In this document: positions 1 through 8,585 of the stretch, in pieces | Numbering within the stretch: the first letter of the stretch is position 1 | Layout of the letters: each line of letters begins with the position of its first letter | From: Flavobacterium caeni | GTDB lineage: Bacteria > Bacteroidota > Bacteroidia > Flavobacteriales > Flavobacteriaceae | Direction: 5' to 3' | Length of the DNA: 51,103 nt | Assembly (NCBI RefSeq): GCF_900101895.1 | Contig: NZ_FMVF01000017.1 | Coordinates: 1 to 51,103 of the forward strand | Notes under the pieces: model-generated | What the model saw: the letters and a program-made list of their open reading frames with translations, nothing else | What the model was told of the DNA's origin: nothing | The model's database searches: none | Translations under genes and position numbers: made by a program

Positions 1-33
1 AAAAAACCTGTGAACGTGCCTTTGTTGCGGGTG

Positions 34-64
34 CAAAAGTACCACCATTTTTCACCCGTGCAAA
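34..64 (-). promoter_or_regulatory. Outward-facing Bacteroidota-type promoter
   Basis: On the minus strand TTTG (61-64) is separated by 19 nt from TACTTTTG (34-41), the full sigma-A consensus of Bacteroidota. Transcription would start near position 27 and leave the window to the left, so the gene it serves is not visible here. Confidence 0.6.
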
Positions 65-256
65 TTTTTACGGCAAGTTTTTTCGGTTTTTTTTCGAACA
101 CCCGCCTAACACGCTGGAAAGCCATGGGTTGCGGGACGAACTTTTTTTCGCAGGGGCGCGTGAGGGATTGGAGCAAGGTGCCGCGCACCGCGGAAAGCCC
201 GACGGCGACCAAATCTTGGAACCGTGCAGGGGGCCGATCGCCGGCACGCCAAAATA
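65..256. other. Intergenic block without a gene
   Basis: Between the outward promoter and the terminator of the DUF4294 gene lies a GC-rich block (about 105-250). Open frames cross it on both strands, but none has convincing protein-like composition. It may be a multi-copy intergenic element; nothing else is seen. Confidence 0.3.
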
Positions 257-282
257 AAAAAAACCGCTTGCGCGGCTTTTAC
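257..282 (-). terminator. Intrinsic terminator of the DUF4294 gene
   Basis: On the minus strand a GCCGCGC...GCGG hairpin is followed by eight T, directly at the stop codon of the DUF4294 gene. Confidence 0.7.
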
Positions 283-959
283 TTCTTGGCGGCCAATTCT
301 GCCGCTTTCTTTTCCCAGTATTCGGTGAGTTCATCCAGATCGACCGGATTGGCGGGCGCTTGCCGAACGAGACGTCCGCGGACAAAAGCGCGCTCGAGTA
401 TGGTTTCGATCAGGAAATCCTCGTTGTCCTGAAAGGGCTGGTATTTGCGCCTGATGTCGATGTCGAACACTTTACCCGTGTTGTTGTACCAGAACGCCGT
501 CCAACCGCTTTTGAGGTCTTTGATCAAATCGTAGGTGGTTTGGCCGGTTTGACGATGCACGAGCTTGACGAGAATTTGCCCCTGTTTTCGCGAAAGCTTC
601 TTGAGTTGCGCCTCGAACTCGGTCTCCATATAGTTCTCGACGATCTTGAAGTATTTTTTCTTTTCCCGGTTGGTCTTGAGCGCGGCCATGTTTTTGTTGA
701 GCAACACCAACCTTTCGGCAGCGATCTTGGCGTAAGGGTACACGCGATACACGCGGTTTTGCAACAACTGGAACGCCTTTTTTTCTTCGGGCGTCAGGTT
801 CGCTTGCTGGATGATGACCTCGGGGAGCTCTATGGGTTCGGTATCTGAAATCGTGTCGGAGTCCTTGAGGATGTAGCCCATTTCGGTTTCCTCGTCGACC
901 TGCGCATGGGCAGCAAACGACAGGAACAACACGACCAACAACGATAAGATACGTTTCAT
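279..959 (-). CDS. DUF4294 domain-containing secreted protein
   Basis: This 226-residue protein begins with a clear signal peptide (MKRILSLLVVLFLSFAAHAQ), so it is probably periplasmic. The middle part (about 50-200), with LPEVII near the front and repeated basic/aromatic stretches such as VYRVYPYAKIAAERL, is typical of DUF4294, a family found in Bacteroidota with no assigned function. The ATG at 959 directly precedes the signal peptide and is the natural start. The gene is divergent from the M42 peptidase and ends at its own terminator. Family assignment is from recognition; the function is unknown. Confidence 0.85.
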   Translation of the reverse strand: MKRILSLLVVLFLSFAAHAQVDEETEMGYILKDSDTISDTEPIELPEVIIQQANLTPEEKKAFQLLQNRVYRVYPYAKIAAERLVLLNKNMAALKTNREKKKYFKIVENYMETEFEAQLKKLSRKQGQILVKLVHRQTGQTTYDLIKDLKSGWTAFWYNNTGKVFDIDIRRKYQPFQDNEDFLIETILERAFVRGRLVRQAPANPVDLDELTEYWEKKAAELAAKK

Positions 960-1043
960 AGCGCAAATTTTATGATGCCAAAATTATGTATTAAAATCAC
1001 AACTGTAATGCCAAATTCTTTAATTTGCCAAAAAATACAAATA

Positions 1044-2132
1044 ATGAGTACAAAATCGATATTGAAAAAATCCTCCATTGACTTTTTAACGCGTTATCTG
1101 AACAATGCCTCGCCTACGGGATACGAAGCCGACGGGCAAAAGCTTTGGATGGATTACCTCAAGCCTTATGTAGATACTTTTATCACCGATACCTACGGAT
1201 CGGCGGTTGCCGTGATTAATCCCGAGGCCAAATACAAAGTGGTCATCGAAGGCCATGCCGATGAAATTTCGTGGTATGTGAACTATATTACCGACAACGG
1301 GCTGATTTATGTGATTCGCAACGGTGGATCAGACCACCAGATCGCGCCGTCCAAACGCGTCAACATCCACACCAAGAACGGCATCGTCAAAGGGGTGTTT
1401 GGCTGGCCTGCGATCCACACCAGAAGCCGAGGCAAGGAAGAAGCGGCAAGAATCGACAACATCTTTATCGACATCGGCTGCAACAACAAAGAAGAAGTCG
1501 AGAAATTGGGCGTGCACGTGGGTTGCGTGATTACCTATCCCGACGAGTTCATGATCCTGAACGAAAACAAATTCGTATGCCGCGCGATCGACAACCGCAT
1601 GGGCGGATTCATGATCGCCGAGGTCGCGCGTTTGTTGCACGAGAACAAGAAGAAGTTGCCGTTTGGCTTGTACATCACCAATTCGGTGCAGGAAGAAGTA
1701 GGATTGCGCGGCGCCGAAATGATCACCAAAACAATCCGTCCCAACGTAGCGATCGTCACCGACGTATGCCACGACACCACCACACCCATGATCGACAAAA
1801 AAATCGAAGGCGATTTGCAGATGGGCAAAGGCCCGGTTATCGCCTACGCTCCTGCCGTTCAAAACAAGCTGCGCGATTTGATTGTGGATACGGCACAGGA
1901 AAAAAAGATCCCTTTCCAGCGGCATGCGTCTTCCCGCGTGACCGGAACCGATACCGATGCGTTCGCCTACAGCAACGGCGGCGTGGCATCGGCCTTGATT
2001 TCGTTACCGCTGCGCTACATGCACACCACGGTAGAAATGGTACACAAAGACGATGTAGAAAACGTAATCCGGTTGATTTATGAATCGTTGCTCAAGATCA
2101 AAAACGAAGAAACCTTTTCGTATTTCAAATAA
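1044..2132 (+). CDS. M42 family metallopeptidase (glutamyl aminopeptidase/endoglucanase M type)
   Basis: This is a cytoplasmic di-metal aminopeptidase of about 362 residues, the usual family length. Visible active-site motifs are HADEIS (His about 71), IDNRMGG (Asp about 183) and the catalytic pair in VQEEVGLRG (Glu about 217-218), with TDVCHDTTTP and a C-terminal HTTVEMVHKDD that supply further metal ligands. The open frame extends upstream to 972, but that stretch reads like intergenic DNA, so the ATG at 1044 (MSTKSILKK) is preferred. M42 enzymes trim N-terminal residues from peptides and often form large dodecameric shells. It is monocistronic and followed by a strong terminator. Confidence 0.9.
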   Translation: MSTKSILKKSSIDFLTRYLNNASPTGYEADGQKLWMDYLKPYVDTFITDTYGSAVAVINPEAKYKVVIEGHADEISWYVNYITDNGLIYVIRNGGSDHQIAPSKRVNIHTKNGIVKGVFGWPAIHTRSRGKEEAARIDNIFIDIGCNNKEEVEKLGVHVGCVITYPDEFMILNENKFVCRAIDNRMGGFMIAEVARLLHENKKKLPFGLYITNSVQEEVGLRGAEMITKTIRPNVAIVTDVCHDTTTPMIDKKIEGDLQMGKGPVIAYAPAVQNKLRDLIVDTAQEKKIPFQRHASSRVTGTDTDAFAYSNGGVASALISLPLRYMHTTVEMVHKDDVENVIRLIYESLLKIKNEETFSYFK

Positions 2133-2133
2133 A

Positions 2134-2157
2134 AAAAGCGCCGTGAAGGCGCTTTTT
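2134..2157 (+). terminator. Intrinsic terminator of the M42 peptidase gene
   Basis: AAAAAGCGCC, a 5-nt loop, then GGCGCTTTTT two bases after the stop codon. The A- and T-flanks let it work in both directions, so it may also serve the convergent gene at 2198. Confidence 0.8.
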
Positions 2158-2197
2158 CGTTGTAAATAACTCTAATAAAATTAAATATGAAAAATCT

Positions 2198-2683
2198 TTA
2201 GAATTTGACCTGCGGACAGTTCCACACATCCGGCATGACCGCCTCGATAACGGCGTTGTCTTCCTGGATCATGTCTTCGACGGTACGTTCGAGGTAAAGC
2301 GGCCTGATTTCTTCGGACAAGTTGCTCTCGATGATTTGGTTGTCCTTTACGATGGTTTCTTCGGGCGTGATTTCCTGAAAAAACAAGTAGCCTTCGTCCT
2401 TGATTTCGCTTTCGGTGATTCGTTTGTCCTCGGCGATTACCTCTTCGACGGTCTTGTTGTAGAGCGCCACCAAAGATTCGGGCATCGCTACGGCCGTGTC
2501 GGCAATGGGCGCTAACTTTCCGGGTTCGTTGACCGCAACGGCGATCAGGGCATTTTCGAATTGCTGCGCCCTGTGGGCAGCTACTTCGAGTTCGGTAGAA
2601 ACAATGCCTTTGACGAGGTTTGTTTCTGCGTTGGCTTGTCCAAAAAAGGACAACGCCAAACTGAGGGTGATTAAGGTTTTCAT
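2198..2683 (-). CDS. Secreted acidic protein with three 28-residue repeats
   Basis: I do not recognise this 161-residue protein. It has a short signal peptide (cleavage likely after FFGQANA). The C-terminal half consists of three back-to-back 28-residue repeats, at about 78-105, 106-133 and 134-161. Each starts T(V/P)E(E/D) followed by (I/V)xxDxxIxE, and each is rich in Glu, Asp and Ile. The first half carries no recognised motif. The start at 2683 is chosen because it precedes the signal peptide; an upstream in-frame ATG at 2728 would add 15 non-signal residues. Repeats of this kind may form a helical solenoid or bind cations, but that is a guess. Confidence 0.7.
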   Translation of the reverse strand: MKTLITLSLALSFFGQANAETNLVKGIVSTELEVAAHRAQQFENALIAVAVNEPGKLAPIADTAVAMPESLVALYNKTVEEVIAEDKRITESEIKDEGYLFFQEITPEETIVKDNQIIESNLSEEIRPLYLERTVEDMIQEDNAVIEAVMPDVWNCPQVKF

Positions 2684-2791
2684 GATGATTGATTTTTGAT
2701 GATTGATGATGATTGTAATACTATGCAAATATATATCTTTTGTTAGGTATCTTGTTTTACATAGTACTGAATTTTAACTTTAATTTAACTT

Positions 2792-3205
2792 TTAAAGATT
2801 TCTCAAATACGCCGCGGCATCATCGGCTTTGGACAACTCCGCATGTTTCAAGGCGTTAAAGCCTTTCTCGTCCTTGGTTTTGGCATTGGCGCCGTTGGCC
2901 AACAGATACTTAATGATCTCGACATGGTTGTAACGCGCGGCCAACATAAGGGGCGTCATGCCGTTCGACTTCTCATTTACATCGGCACCGTATTCGACGA
3001 ATTTCTTGACCAGGTCGGTCTCGCCTTTACTGATGGCCACACAAAGCGGTGTGGGTTTTACATCGGTAATCGTGATACTTTCTGTGGCACTTTCTGTCGA
3101 CGCAAAAGAATACGTCGAAAAGGCAATCAGGCAAGCGCCCAAGAAGATGAGGGTTTTGGCACCTACGAGTGCCGGTTTTTCCAATAAAAATTGATTTGTT
3201 TTCAT
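2792..3205 (-). CDS. Secreted ankyrin-repeat protein
   Basis: This 137-residue protein has an N-terminal hydrophobic segment (LIFLGACLIAFSTYSFAS), probably a signal peptide or anchor. It is followed by about two and a half ankyrin repeats, with PLCVAISKGETDLVKKFVEY, MTPLMLAARYNHVEIIKYL and FNALKHAELSKADDAAAYL as landmarks. Ankyrin repeats bind other proteins; the partner is unknown. ATG 3205 is chosen because the upstream extension is AT-rich and not protein-like. It points the same way as the repeat protein at 2198 but about 110 bases separate them, so a shared transcript is uncertain. Confidence 0.75.
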   Translation of the reverse strand: MKTNQFLLEKPALVGAKTLIFLGACLIAFSTYSFASTESATESITITDVKPTPLCVAISKGETDLVKKFVEYGADVNEKSNGMTPLMLAARYNHVEIIKYLLANGANAKTKDEKGFNALKHAELSKADDAAAYLRNL

Positions 3206-3302
3206 GATTTTTTTGATTTGATGATTTTTGGGAATAGACGTAATCTGAAACGAAAACGTTACGCGAATTTCAAATTTTAACAATTCTTTAATTCCAAGAA
3301 CA

Positions 3303-3327
3303 AAAAAACCGCCTCAAATGGGCGGTT
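3303..3327 (-). terminator. Intrinsic terminator of purC
   Basis: AACCGCC/GGCGGTT stem of 7 bp, followed on the minus strand by seven T, about 20 bases after the purC stop. Confidence 0.75.
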
Positions 3328-3347
3328 CAATACGATATACTTGACGG

Positions 3348-4298
3348 TTATTTGGCCAGGAAAGCCAGGACGTTTTGCTCGATGCGTTGTGCGATTCCCG
3401 AAACCTCGGCCTTGACAAAAGATTCGCCGATGATGTTCTCGTACAATTCAATGTACCGATCAGACACAGTCTTAATGTACTCGTCTGTCATCTCTGGGAT
3501 GCTTTGGCCTTCCTTTCCCTGGAAACCGTTGGCAATCAACCACTGTCTGACAAACTCCTTCGAAAGTTGTTTTTGCGCTTCGCCCCTGTCCTGACGCTCC
3601 TGGTATCCGTCGGCGTAAAAATAGCGCGACGAATCGGGCGTATGGATTTCGTCGATCAACACGATTTGACCGTCCTTGGTTTTCCCGAATTCATATTTGG
3701 TGTCTACCAAAATCAACCCGCGGTCGGCCGCAATACTTGTCCCGCGTTGGAACAAGGCATGCGTATAATTTTCGAGCACGCGGTAGTCTTCTTCCGAAAC
3801 GATGCCCTTGGCGATGATGTCCTCGCGCGAAATATCCTCGTCGTGCGCTCCATTGTCGGCCTTGGTCGAAGGCGTAATAATGGGTGTCGGAAATTTGTCG
3901 TTTTCTTTTAGTCCGTCGGGCAACGCCACGCCGCAAAGCACCCTCTTGCCTGCCGCATATTCACGCGCCGCATGGCCCGAAAGGTAGCCGCGGATGACCA
4001 TCTCGACCTTGAAAGGCTCGCACAAATGCCCTACGGCCACGTTCGGATCGGGTGTCGCGATGAGCCAATTGGGCACGATGTCGTTGGTCAATTCCATGAA
4101 ACGCGTCGCGATTTGGTTCAGGATTTGCCCTTTATAGGGAATTCCTTTCGGCAAGACCACATCAAAAGCCGAAAGCCTGTCGGTGGCCACCATGACCAGC
4201 AATTCGTCGTTGATGTTGTACACTTCGCGTACCTTGCCGCGGTAAACCGATTTTTGTCCAGGAAAATTAAATTGGGTAGATGTGATGGTGTTGTTCAT
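3348..4298 (-). CDS. purC: Phosphoribosylaminoimidazole-succinocarboxamide synthase
   Basis: The enzyme joins aspartate to CAIR with ATP in purine biosynthesis, in the cytoplasm. The 316-residue product carries the family signatures YRGKVREVY near the N-terminus (ATP-binding), [24 protein letters not shown], and the [10 protein letters not shown] ... [10 protein letters not shown] region that binds substrate. The length fits the longer, yeast-like form common in Bacteroidota. The open frame continues to 4388, but ATG 4298 ([15 protein letters not shown]) begins the recognisable domain and lies downstream of a full promoter at 4334-4363. Confidence 0.95.
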   Translation of the reverse strand: MNNTITSTQFNFPGQKSVYRGKVREVYNINDELLVMVATDRLSAFDVVLPKGIPYKGQILNQIATRFMELTNDIVPNWLIATPDPNVAVGHLCEPFKVEMVIRGYLSGHAAREYAAGKRVLCGVALPDGLKENDKFPTPIITPSTKADNGAHDEDISREDIIAKGIVSEEDYRVLENYTHALFQRGTSIAADRGLILVDTKYEFGKTKDGQIVLIDEIHTPDSSRYFYADGYQERQDRGEAQKQLSKEFVRQWLIANGFQGKEGQSIPEMTDEYIKTVSDRYIELYENIIGESFVKAEVSGIAQRIEQNVLAFLAK

Positions 4299-4333
4299 GG
4301 GTGTGTTGTTGTGTTGCGCCCGAATTGGCGCTA

Positions 4334-4363
4334 CAAAAATAGCTTCTTTTTGACGAATACAAA
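4334..4363 (-). promoter_or_regulatory. purC promoter
   Basis: Minus-strand TTTG (4360-4363), 18 nt, TATTTTTG (4334-4341). The leader to the ATG at 4298 would be about 30 nt, and there is no purine-riboswitch-like structure in it. Confidence 0.6.
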
Positions 4364-4368
4364 CAAAA

Positions 4369-4393
4369 AAACCGCTGCTTTTGGGCAACGGTT
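4369..4393 (-). terminator. Intrinsic terminator of the subtilisin-like protease gene
   Basis: Minus-strand AAACCG-x-TGC...GCA-x-CGGTTT hairpin (one C-A mismatch) followed by a T run, just after the protease stop codon and just before the purC promoter. Confidence 0.55.
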
Positions 4394-4411
4394 TACCAAT
4401 CCAAAATAATC

Positions 4412-6076
4412 TTACTGCTTGACTATTTTAAAAACCTTGGTGTAGGCGCCGCTCTTGAGCGCCATCATGTAGCTGCCGCTCGCGAAAGGAAACGGAACAG
4501 CGTTTGCCCCGGCGGTAATTTCCTTCTTTTGCGAATGGATCAGTTTGCCGTCCATGGTGTGCAACGTCAAATCGTACACGCCTGTAAACGACCCATTGCA
4601 GAATATTTCGAGTTGATCCTGTGTCACTGGGTTGATGATTTTGAAGACTTGCTCCCGATGACCGAAATCGGCCTTGGTCAACTGTTGCGCCGCAAGCACC
4701 GCCTGATGCGCATTGGCGCGCCCGTAACCCATATAGGTATCGAATCCTGCCGTGTCTTCGGACGGATTGCCTACCTGGTCCTGCGCCGTATCTTGAATAA
4801 GATCCCTTACCTGCGCAGGCGTCAAATCGGGCGCTTCGGCCCAAACCAACGAAGCGACCGACGCCACGTGCGGCGTGGCCATCGAGGTTCCGCTCCAGGA
4901 AACGGTAAAAACTGTATCGCTGTAGAAAGCCAAGCTGTAAATGTATATGCCCGGCGCGACCACATTGATATGGTTCCCGAAATTGCTGCCGCTGGTAGGG
5001 CTCCAATCAAAAGGAACGGTACGGTAATCGTTGGGCGAAGACGATCCGCAGGCGATCACGTTGTCGTGCGTGAGCGAATAGCCTGCCGGATAGTAGGTCG
5101 TGTTGTTGTTAAAGTTCATCATCGCGGCCGTGATCAACACATTGTGCTCTTTGGCATACACGACAAAATCTTCCAAAACCTGCGATGCCGGCGCAAATCC
5201 GAGCGACATGTTCAAAATTTTCGCGCCCTTATCGACCGCGTAATACACCGAATTGGCGACCGAGGCGTACGTCGCGTTCAAATCATAATCGATACACTTG
5301 AGTTGCATCAGCTTGCTGTTCCAATTCGCGCCCGCATACAAGTTGCCGTTGTTGGCCACCGCGCCGATAATCCCGCTCACGTTGGTGCCGTGCCCGCGTT
5401 CGTCGGTCGGGTCGTTGTCGTTGAAAAAATAGTCCCATCCATAAATATCGTCTATCAAACCGTTTCCGTCATCATCGACGCCGTTGGCCGTTTCTGCGCT
5501 GTTGGTCCAAAGCCTCGAAGCCAAGTCGGGATGCGTAAGGCGCGCGCCGCCGTCGATAACGGCAATAACCATCTCTGGATCACCGGTTTGGACATCCCAG
5601 GCCAATTCCATATCGAGATCGGCGTCGGCAACGGGCGTCAAGGGCCCTACCCCAGCCTGTCCCGGACCAATGTTGTACAAAGCCCACTGCCTGTTGAACC
5701 GGGTGTCGTTCGGAAAAACTTCGGATGGTTGCGCGGCCGCACTGCCGATGCGATTCGGAACCGCATAATCCAACACCCCCAAACGCTCGTACCGAACCGC
5801 CAGTGTCTCGGCATCTATGGCCTGGGCAAACTCCAGCAAAAAGGTACGGGTCTTGGCGGGTTGCCCTATGGCGCTGACCTCTGCCAGCCCGATTTCGGCG
5901 TTGAGCGCATCGAGCGTCGTCAAACCGAATGTCTTGGTGGCTATATCGACACCCGATTGGGCATAGGCACTTTCATTCAATTTAACAATCAAATGGTTGT
6001 CGATATGCCGTAGCGTTTGCGCGTTTACAGCAACGCCGATCAATAAAAAGAGCGTAAAAATATTTCTCATATTCAA
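4412..6076 (-). CDS. Secreted S8 (subtilisin-like) serine protease with T9SS sorting domain
   Basis: This 554-residue protein has an N-terminal signal peptide ([14 protein letters not shown]), a pro-region to about 110, and a peptidase S8 domain with the full triad: Asp about 175 in VIDGG, His about 229 in [10 protein letters not shown], and Ser about 398 in [12 protein letters not shown]. An oxyanion Asn sits near 321. [11 protein letters not shown] calcium-type loop lies at about 201-210. The last 80 residues ([14 protein letters not shown] ... VFKIVKQ) resemble a type A C-terminal sorting domain of the type IX secretion system, so the enzyme is predicted to be exported to the surface or medium. 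MRNIF at 6070 is an equally good start. Confidence 0.9.
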   Translation of the reverse strand: MNMRNIFTLFLLIGVAVNAQTLRHIDNHLIVKLNESAYAQSGVDIATKTFGLTTLDALNAEIGLAEVSAIGQPAKTRTFLLEFAQAIDAETLAVRYERLGVLDYAVPNRIGSAAAQPSEVFPNDTRFNRQWALYNIGPGQAGVGPLTPVADADLDMELAWDVQTGDPEMVIAVIDGGARLTHPDLASRLWTNSAETANGVDDDGNGLIDDIYGWDYFFNDNDPTDERGHGTNVSGIIGAVANNGNLYAGANWNSKLMQLKCIDYDLNATYASVANSVYYAVDKGAKILNMSLGFAPASQVLEDFVVYAKEHNVLITAAMMNFNNNTTYYPAGYSLTHDNVIACGSSSPNDYRTVPFDWSPTSGSNFGNHINVVAPGIYIYSLAFYSDTVFTVSWSGTSMATPHVASVASLVWAEAPDLTPAQVRDLIQDTAQDQVGNPSEDTAGFDTYMGYGRANAHQAVLAAQQLTKADFGHREQVFKIINPVTQDQLEIFCNGSFTGVYDLTLHTMDGKLIHSQKKEITAGANAVPFPFASGSYMMALKSGAYTKVFKIVKQ

Positions 6077-6185
6077 ATAAATTTGGTTACAAACGAATCG
6101 AGATTTAGGGAAGATGCCGAGCGGGCTGCCCGATGTCTAAAATTAAGACATCTTGGAAATCTGACGCAATCCATCGGATGAAAAT

Positions 6186-6221
6186 CGTTCGGATAATTGC
6201 GCAAAAACGTTCGGATAATTG
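6186..6221. repeat. 14-bp direct repeat between protease and PhoH genes
   Basis: CGTTCGGATAATTG occurs at 6186-6199 and again at 6208-6221 (22-nt period), upstream of the protease start. It could be a regulator binding site or a small local duplication. Confidence 0.55.
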
Positions 6222-6231
6222 TTTTAGCCAC

Positions 6232-6254
6232 AAAAAAAGCGCCCTTGGGCGCTT
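6232..6254 (-). terminator. Intrinsic terminator of the PhoH gene
   Basis: AAGCGCCC/GGGCGCTT stem overlapping the stop codon, followed on the minus strand by a run of T. Confidence 0.7.
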
Positions 6255-7203
6255 AATCTTGGTTTTCGATTTGTTTGTAAGCGTCGATGACCTTCTTGAC
6301 CAGTCGGTGACGCACGATGTCTTTGTCGTCGAGATAGATGATGCCGATGCCGTCGATGTCCTTGAGCACCAGCAAGGCTTCTTTCAAACCAGAGATGGTG
6401 CGACGCGGCAAATCGACCTGCCCCGGGTCGCCGGTAATCATGAACTTGGCGTTGCGGCCCATACGTGTGAGGAACATCTTCATTTGCGAATGGGTCGTGT
6501 TTTGCGCCTCGTCGAGGATGACAAAGGCGTTGTCGAGCGTACGCCCGCGCATGAATGCCAGCGGCGCGATCTGGATGATGCCTTTGAGGATGTAATCTTC
6601 GAGTGATTGCGGCGGGATCATGTCGCGCAAAGCATCGTACAACGGTTGCATGTACGGATCGAGTTTTTCCTTCATGTCGCCGGGCAAGAAACCGAGGTTC
6701 TCCCCTGCCTCTACCGCGGGCCGCGTCAAGATGATCCTTTTGACTTGCTTTTCTTTCAACGCCTTGACCGCCATGGCCACGCCCGTATAGGTTTTCCCGG
6801 TTCCGGCCGGACCAACGGCAAACAACATGTCGTTTTTCTCCATCTTGTCGACGAGCAGTTGCTGGTTGGGCGTCATGGCCTTGATGATCTTACCGCCCAC
6901 ACCGTGCACGAGGATTTTGTCTGAATCGGGCATGCGCTGTTCGTCCTGCGAATTGCTCTGGATGACGCGCTCGATCACGTTGTCGTCTATGCGCTGGTAG
7001 CGGTTAAAATGCTGCATCAAACGGTTGAAGCGGTTTTCAAACTCGTCCAGCACCTCTTTTTCCCCGAACGCCTTGATGGTCGTGCCGCGCGCTACGATCT
7101 TGAGCTTGGGATAGTACTTTTTAATCGTTTCAAGATGAGCATCTTGCGCGCCCCAAAAATCTTTTGGCGCGATGTCTTCGAGTTCTATGATTCTTTCGTT
7201 CAA
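6253..7203 (-). CDS. PhoH family ATPase
   Basis: This is a cytoplasmic P-loop ATPase of 316 residues, the typical PhoH/YbeZ length. Walker A is GPAGTGKT (131-138) and Walker B is FVILDEAQN (Asp-Glu 231-232), followed by the family stretch MFLTRMGRNAKFMITGDPGQVDLP. The N-terminal 90 residues form the KH-like region usual in this family (KIVARGTTIKAFGEKEVL). YbeZ-type PhoH proteins are linked to RNA metabolism and usually work with the YbeY endonuclease; ybeY is not in the window. It is divergent from the SAM hydrolase gene, with about 100 bases between them. Confidence 0.9.
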   Translation of the reverse strand: MNERIIELEDIAPKDFWGAQDAHLETIKKYYPKLKIVARGTTIKAFGEKEVLDEFENRFNRLMQHFNRYQRIDDNVIERVIQSNSQDEQRMPDSDKILVHGVGGKIIKAMTPNQQLLVDKMEKNDMLFAVGPAGTGKTYTGVAMAVKALKEKQVKRIILTRPAVEAGENLGFLPGDMKEKLDPYMQPLYDALRDMIPPQSLEDYILKGIIQIAPLAFMRGRTLDNAFVILDEAQNTTHSQMKMFLTRMGRNAKFMITGDPGQVDLPRRTISGLKEALLVLKDIDGIGIIYLDDKDIVRHRLVKKVIDAYKQIENQD

Positions 7204-7307
7204 AAGCAGTTGTTTTTAATTAGAAAATTTAGCTCGTAAATCACTAGCTTTGCAATCAAATGTAAGGATTTTTAAAGACGGCGGTCTTTTTATTTATAAA
7301 CAATTTT
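7204..7307. promoter_or_regulatory. Divergent promoter region with a leader hairpin
   Basis: The -7 type boxes face both ways: TAGCTTTG on plus (7245-7252) and TACATTTG on minus (7257-7264, read as CAAATGTA on plus). Neither has a good -33 partner. In the leader of the plus-strand gene, AAAGAC-GGCG-GTCTTT (7274-7289) is followed by TT and looks like a small terminator or attenuator hairpin 19 bases before the start codon. Confidence 0.45.
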
Positions 7308-8159
7308 ATGTCAATAATTACCCTGACGACCGACTACGGATTGAAGGACCATTTTGTGGGTGCCTTGAAGGGTAAAATCTTATCGGAATACCGCGAGGCC
7401 ACTATTATAGACATCTCACACGGCATAGGTGCGTTCAACGCCGCCGAAGCCAGCTACATTTTGGGCGCCGCCTACAACAGTTTCCCGAAAGGCACCATAC
7501 ACTTGATTGGCGTAGATGCCGAACGCAACAAAGAAAACCAGCATTTGGCCGTGCAATGGAACGACCATTATTTCATTTGCGCCGACAACGGGATCCTTGG
7601 CATGCTGATGCAAAAGATCGTCCCGCAAAAAATGGTCGCGGTCAACATCCACGACCGATTGCACGAAGACGCGACCGATTTGGACGTTTTTGTAACCGTA
7701 GCCTGCCACATCGCACGTGGTGGTTTGCTCAACGTGATCGGCAAGGAAATCGAAACGATCAAACAGGTGACCGAATTACAACCAAACGTGCTCGCCGGAA
7801 AGTCGGGGATCAAAGGCTATGTAGTTTACATCGATCATTTGGGCAACGTGGTCACGAACATTTCGAAAAAAATGTTCCTCGAGGTCGCCAAAGGCCGTCC
7901 TTACGAAATCGTCATCAACCAAAAGACAAAGCAACGCGTAGACCGTTCGACGATCAAGACCATTTGGCCACGGTATTCGGATGTAGTGCCCGATAAATTC
8001 TCGATCAAGGAATACGAAGGGCAAAAACTTGCGATTTTCAACGAGGCCGGTTTTCTCGAGATCGCCATCTTCAGACCGAACCCCGCCTACGGAAGCGCAT
8101 CGTCTTTGCTCGGGCTGCAATACCGCGACCCTGTCACCATCAACTTCCTAACCGAGTAA
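7308..8159 (+). CDS. SAM hydrolase/SAM-dependent halogenase family protein (DUF62)
   Basis: The 283-residue protein begins MSIITLTTDYGLKDHFVGALKG, the signature of the DUF62 family, which hydrolyses S-adenosylmethionine to adenosine and methionine using an activated water; a few members chlorinate or fluorinate SAM. Other landmarks are IDISHGIGAFN, FICADNGILGML and GYVVYIDHLGNVVTNIS, giving the usual N-terminal alpha/beta domain and C-terminal barrel. Nothing in the sequence argues for halogenase activity; SAM hydrolase is the likelier role. Start ATG 7308 fits the family start exactly. Confidence 0.9.
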   Translation: MSIITLTTDYGLKDHFVGALKGKILSEYREATIIDISHGIGAFNAAEASYILGAAYNSFPKGTIHLIGVDAERNKENQHLAVQWNDHYFICADNGILGMLMQKIVPQKMVAVNIHDRLHEDATDLDVFVTVACHIARGGLLNVIGKEIETIKQVTELQPNVLAGKSGIKGYVVYIDHLGNVVTNISKKMFLEVAKGRPYEIVINQKTKQRVDRSTIKTIWPRYSDVVPDKFSIKEYEGQKLAIFNEAGFLEIAIFRPNPAYGSASSLLGLQYRDPVTINFLTE

Positions 8160-8209
8160 CCAAATCAACGAAAAACGAATAACCAAATAACCAAATCAAC
8201 AAATCCACC

Positions 8210-8506
8210 ATGTTCGTCCGCATCGTCAAAATGAGTTTCCATGAAGAAAATATTCCAGCATTTCTGGAAAATTTCGAATTGATGAAGCAAAAAATACGAA
8301 ACAGCCCAGGCAACCGTTTACTGGAATTGTACCAGGACAAATCGATCCCGGGCATCTTTTTCACCTACAGTTATTGGGAAACCGAGCAGGATTTGGAAAA
8401 CTACCGCCAATCGGAATTGTTTTACGACGTGTGGCAGTTCACCAAAAAATTGTTCAACGACAAACCCGAAGCGTGGAGCGTCGATAAATTAGTCAGTTTA
8501 AAATAG
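8210..8506 (+). CDS. Putative quinol monooxygenase / ABM-domain protein
   Basis: This small 98-residue protein spans one antibiotic-biosynthesis-monooxygenase (ABM, ferredoxin-like) domain: MFVRIVKMSFHEENIPAFLENFELMKQKI, then NRLLELYQDKSIPGIFFTYSYWE and an LENYRQSELF helix. ABM proteins act as dimers on quinones or haem, but many have no known substrate. It follows the SAM hydrolase gene by 50 bases of repetitive AACCAAAT-like spacer, so cotranscription is possible. Confidence 0.8.
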   Translation: MFVRIVKMSFHEENIPAFLENFELMKQKIRNSPGNRLLELYQDKSIPGIFFTYSYWETEQDLENYRQSELFYDVWQFTKKLFNDKPEAWSVDKLVSLK

Positions 8507-8580
8507 TTTGAAGTTTAAGGTTTAAAGTTGCCTAACTTTGGGCGCCAACTTTAAACTTTAAACTTTAAACCTGAAACAAA
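8507..8580 (+). promoter_or_regulatory. gldF promoter within an imperfect inverted repeat
   Basis: TTTG (8507-8510), 22 nt, TAACTTTG (8533-8540). The -7 box sits between two arms of an imperfect inverted repeat made of CTTTAAA units, including a perfect 11-bp pair (GTTTAAAGTTG/CAACTTTAAAC). The right arm has three consecutive CTTTAAA copies. Confidence 0.45.
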
Positions 8581-8585
8581 ATAAA

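Noticed and set aside
4529..6013. 494-codon open frame opposite the subtilisin-like protease
   Set aside because: It mirrors the protease codons; its translation is rich in Arg, Val and His with no motif, while the other strand has a complete catalytic triad.
7308..8159. SAM-dependent fluorinase or chlorinase
   Set aside because: The family is mostly SAM hydrolases, and no halogenase-specific feature or biosynthetic neighbour is visible.
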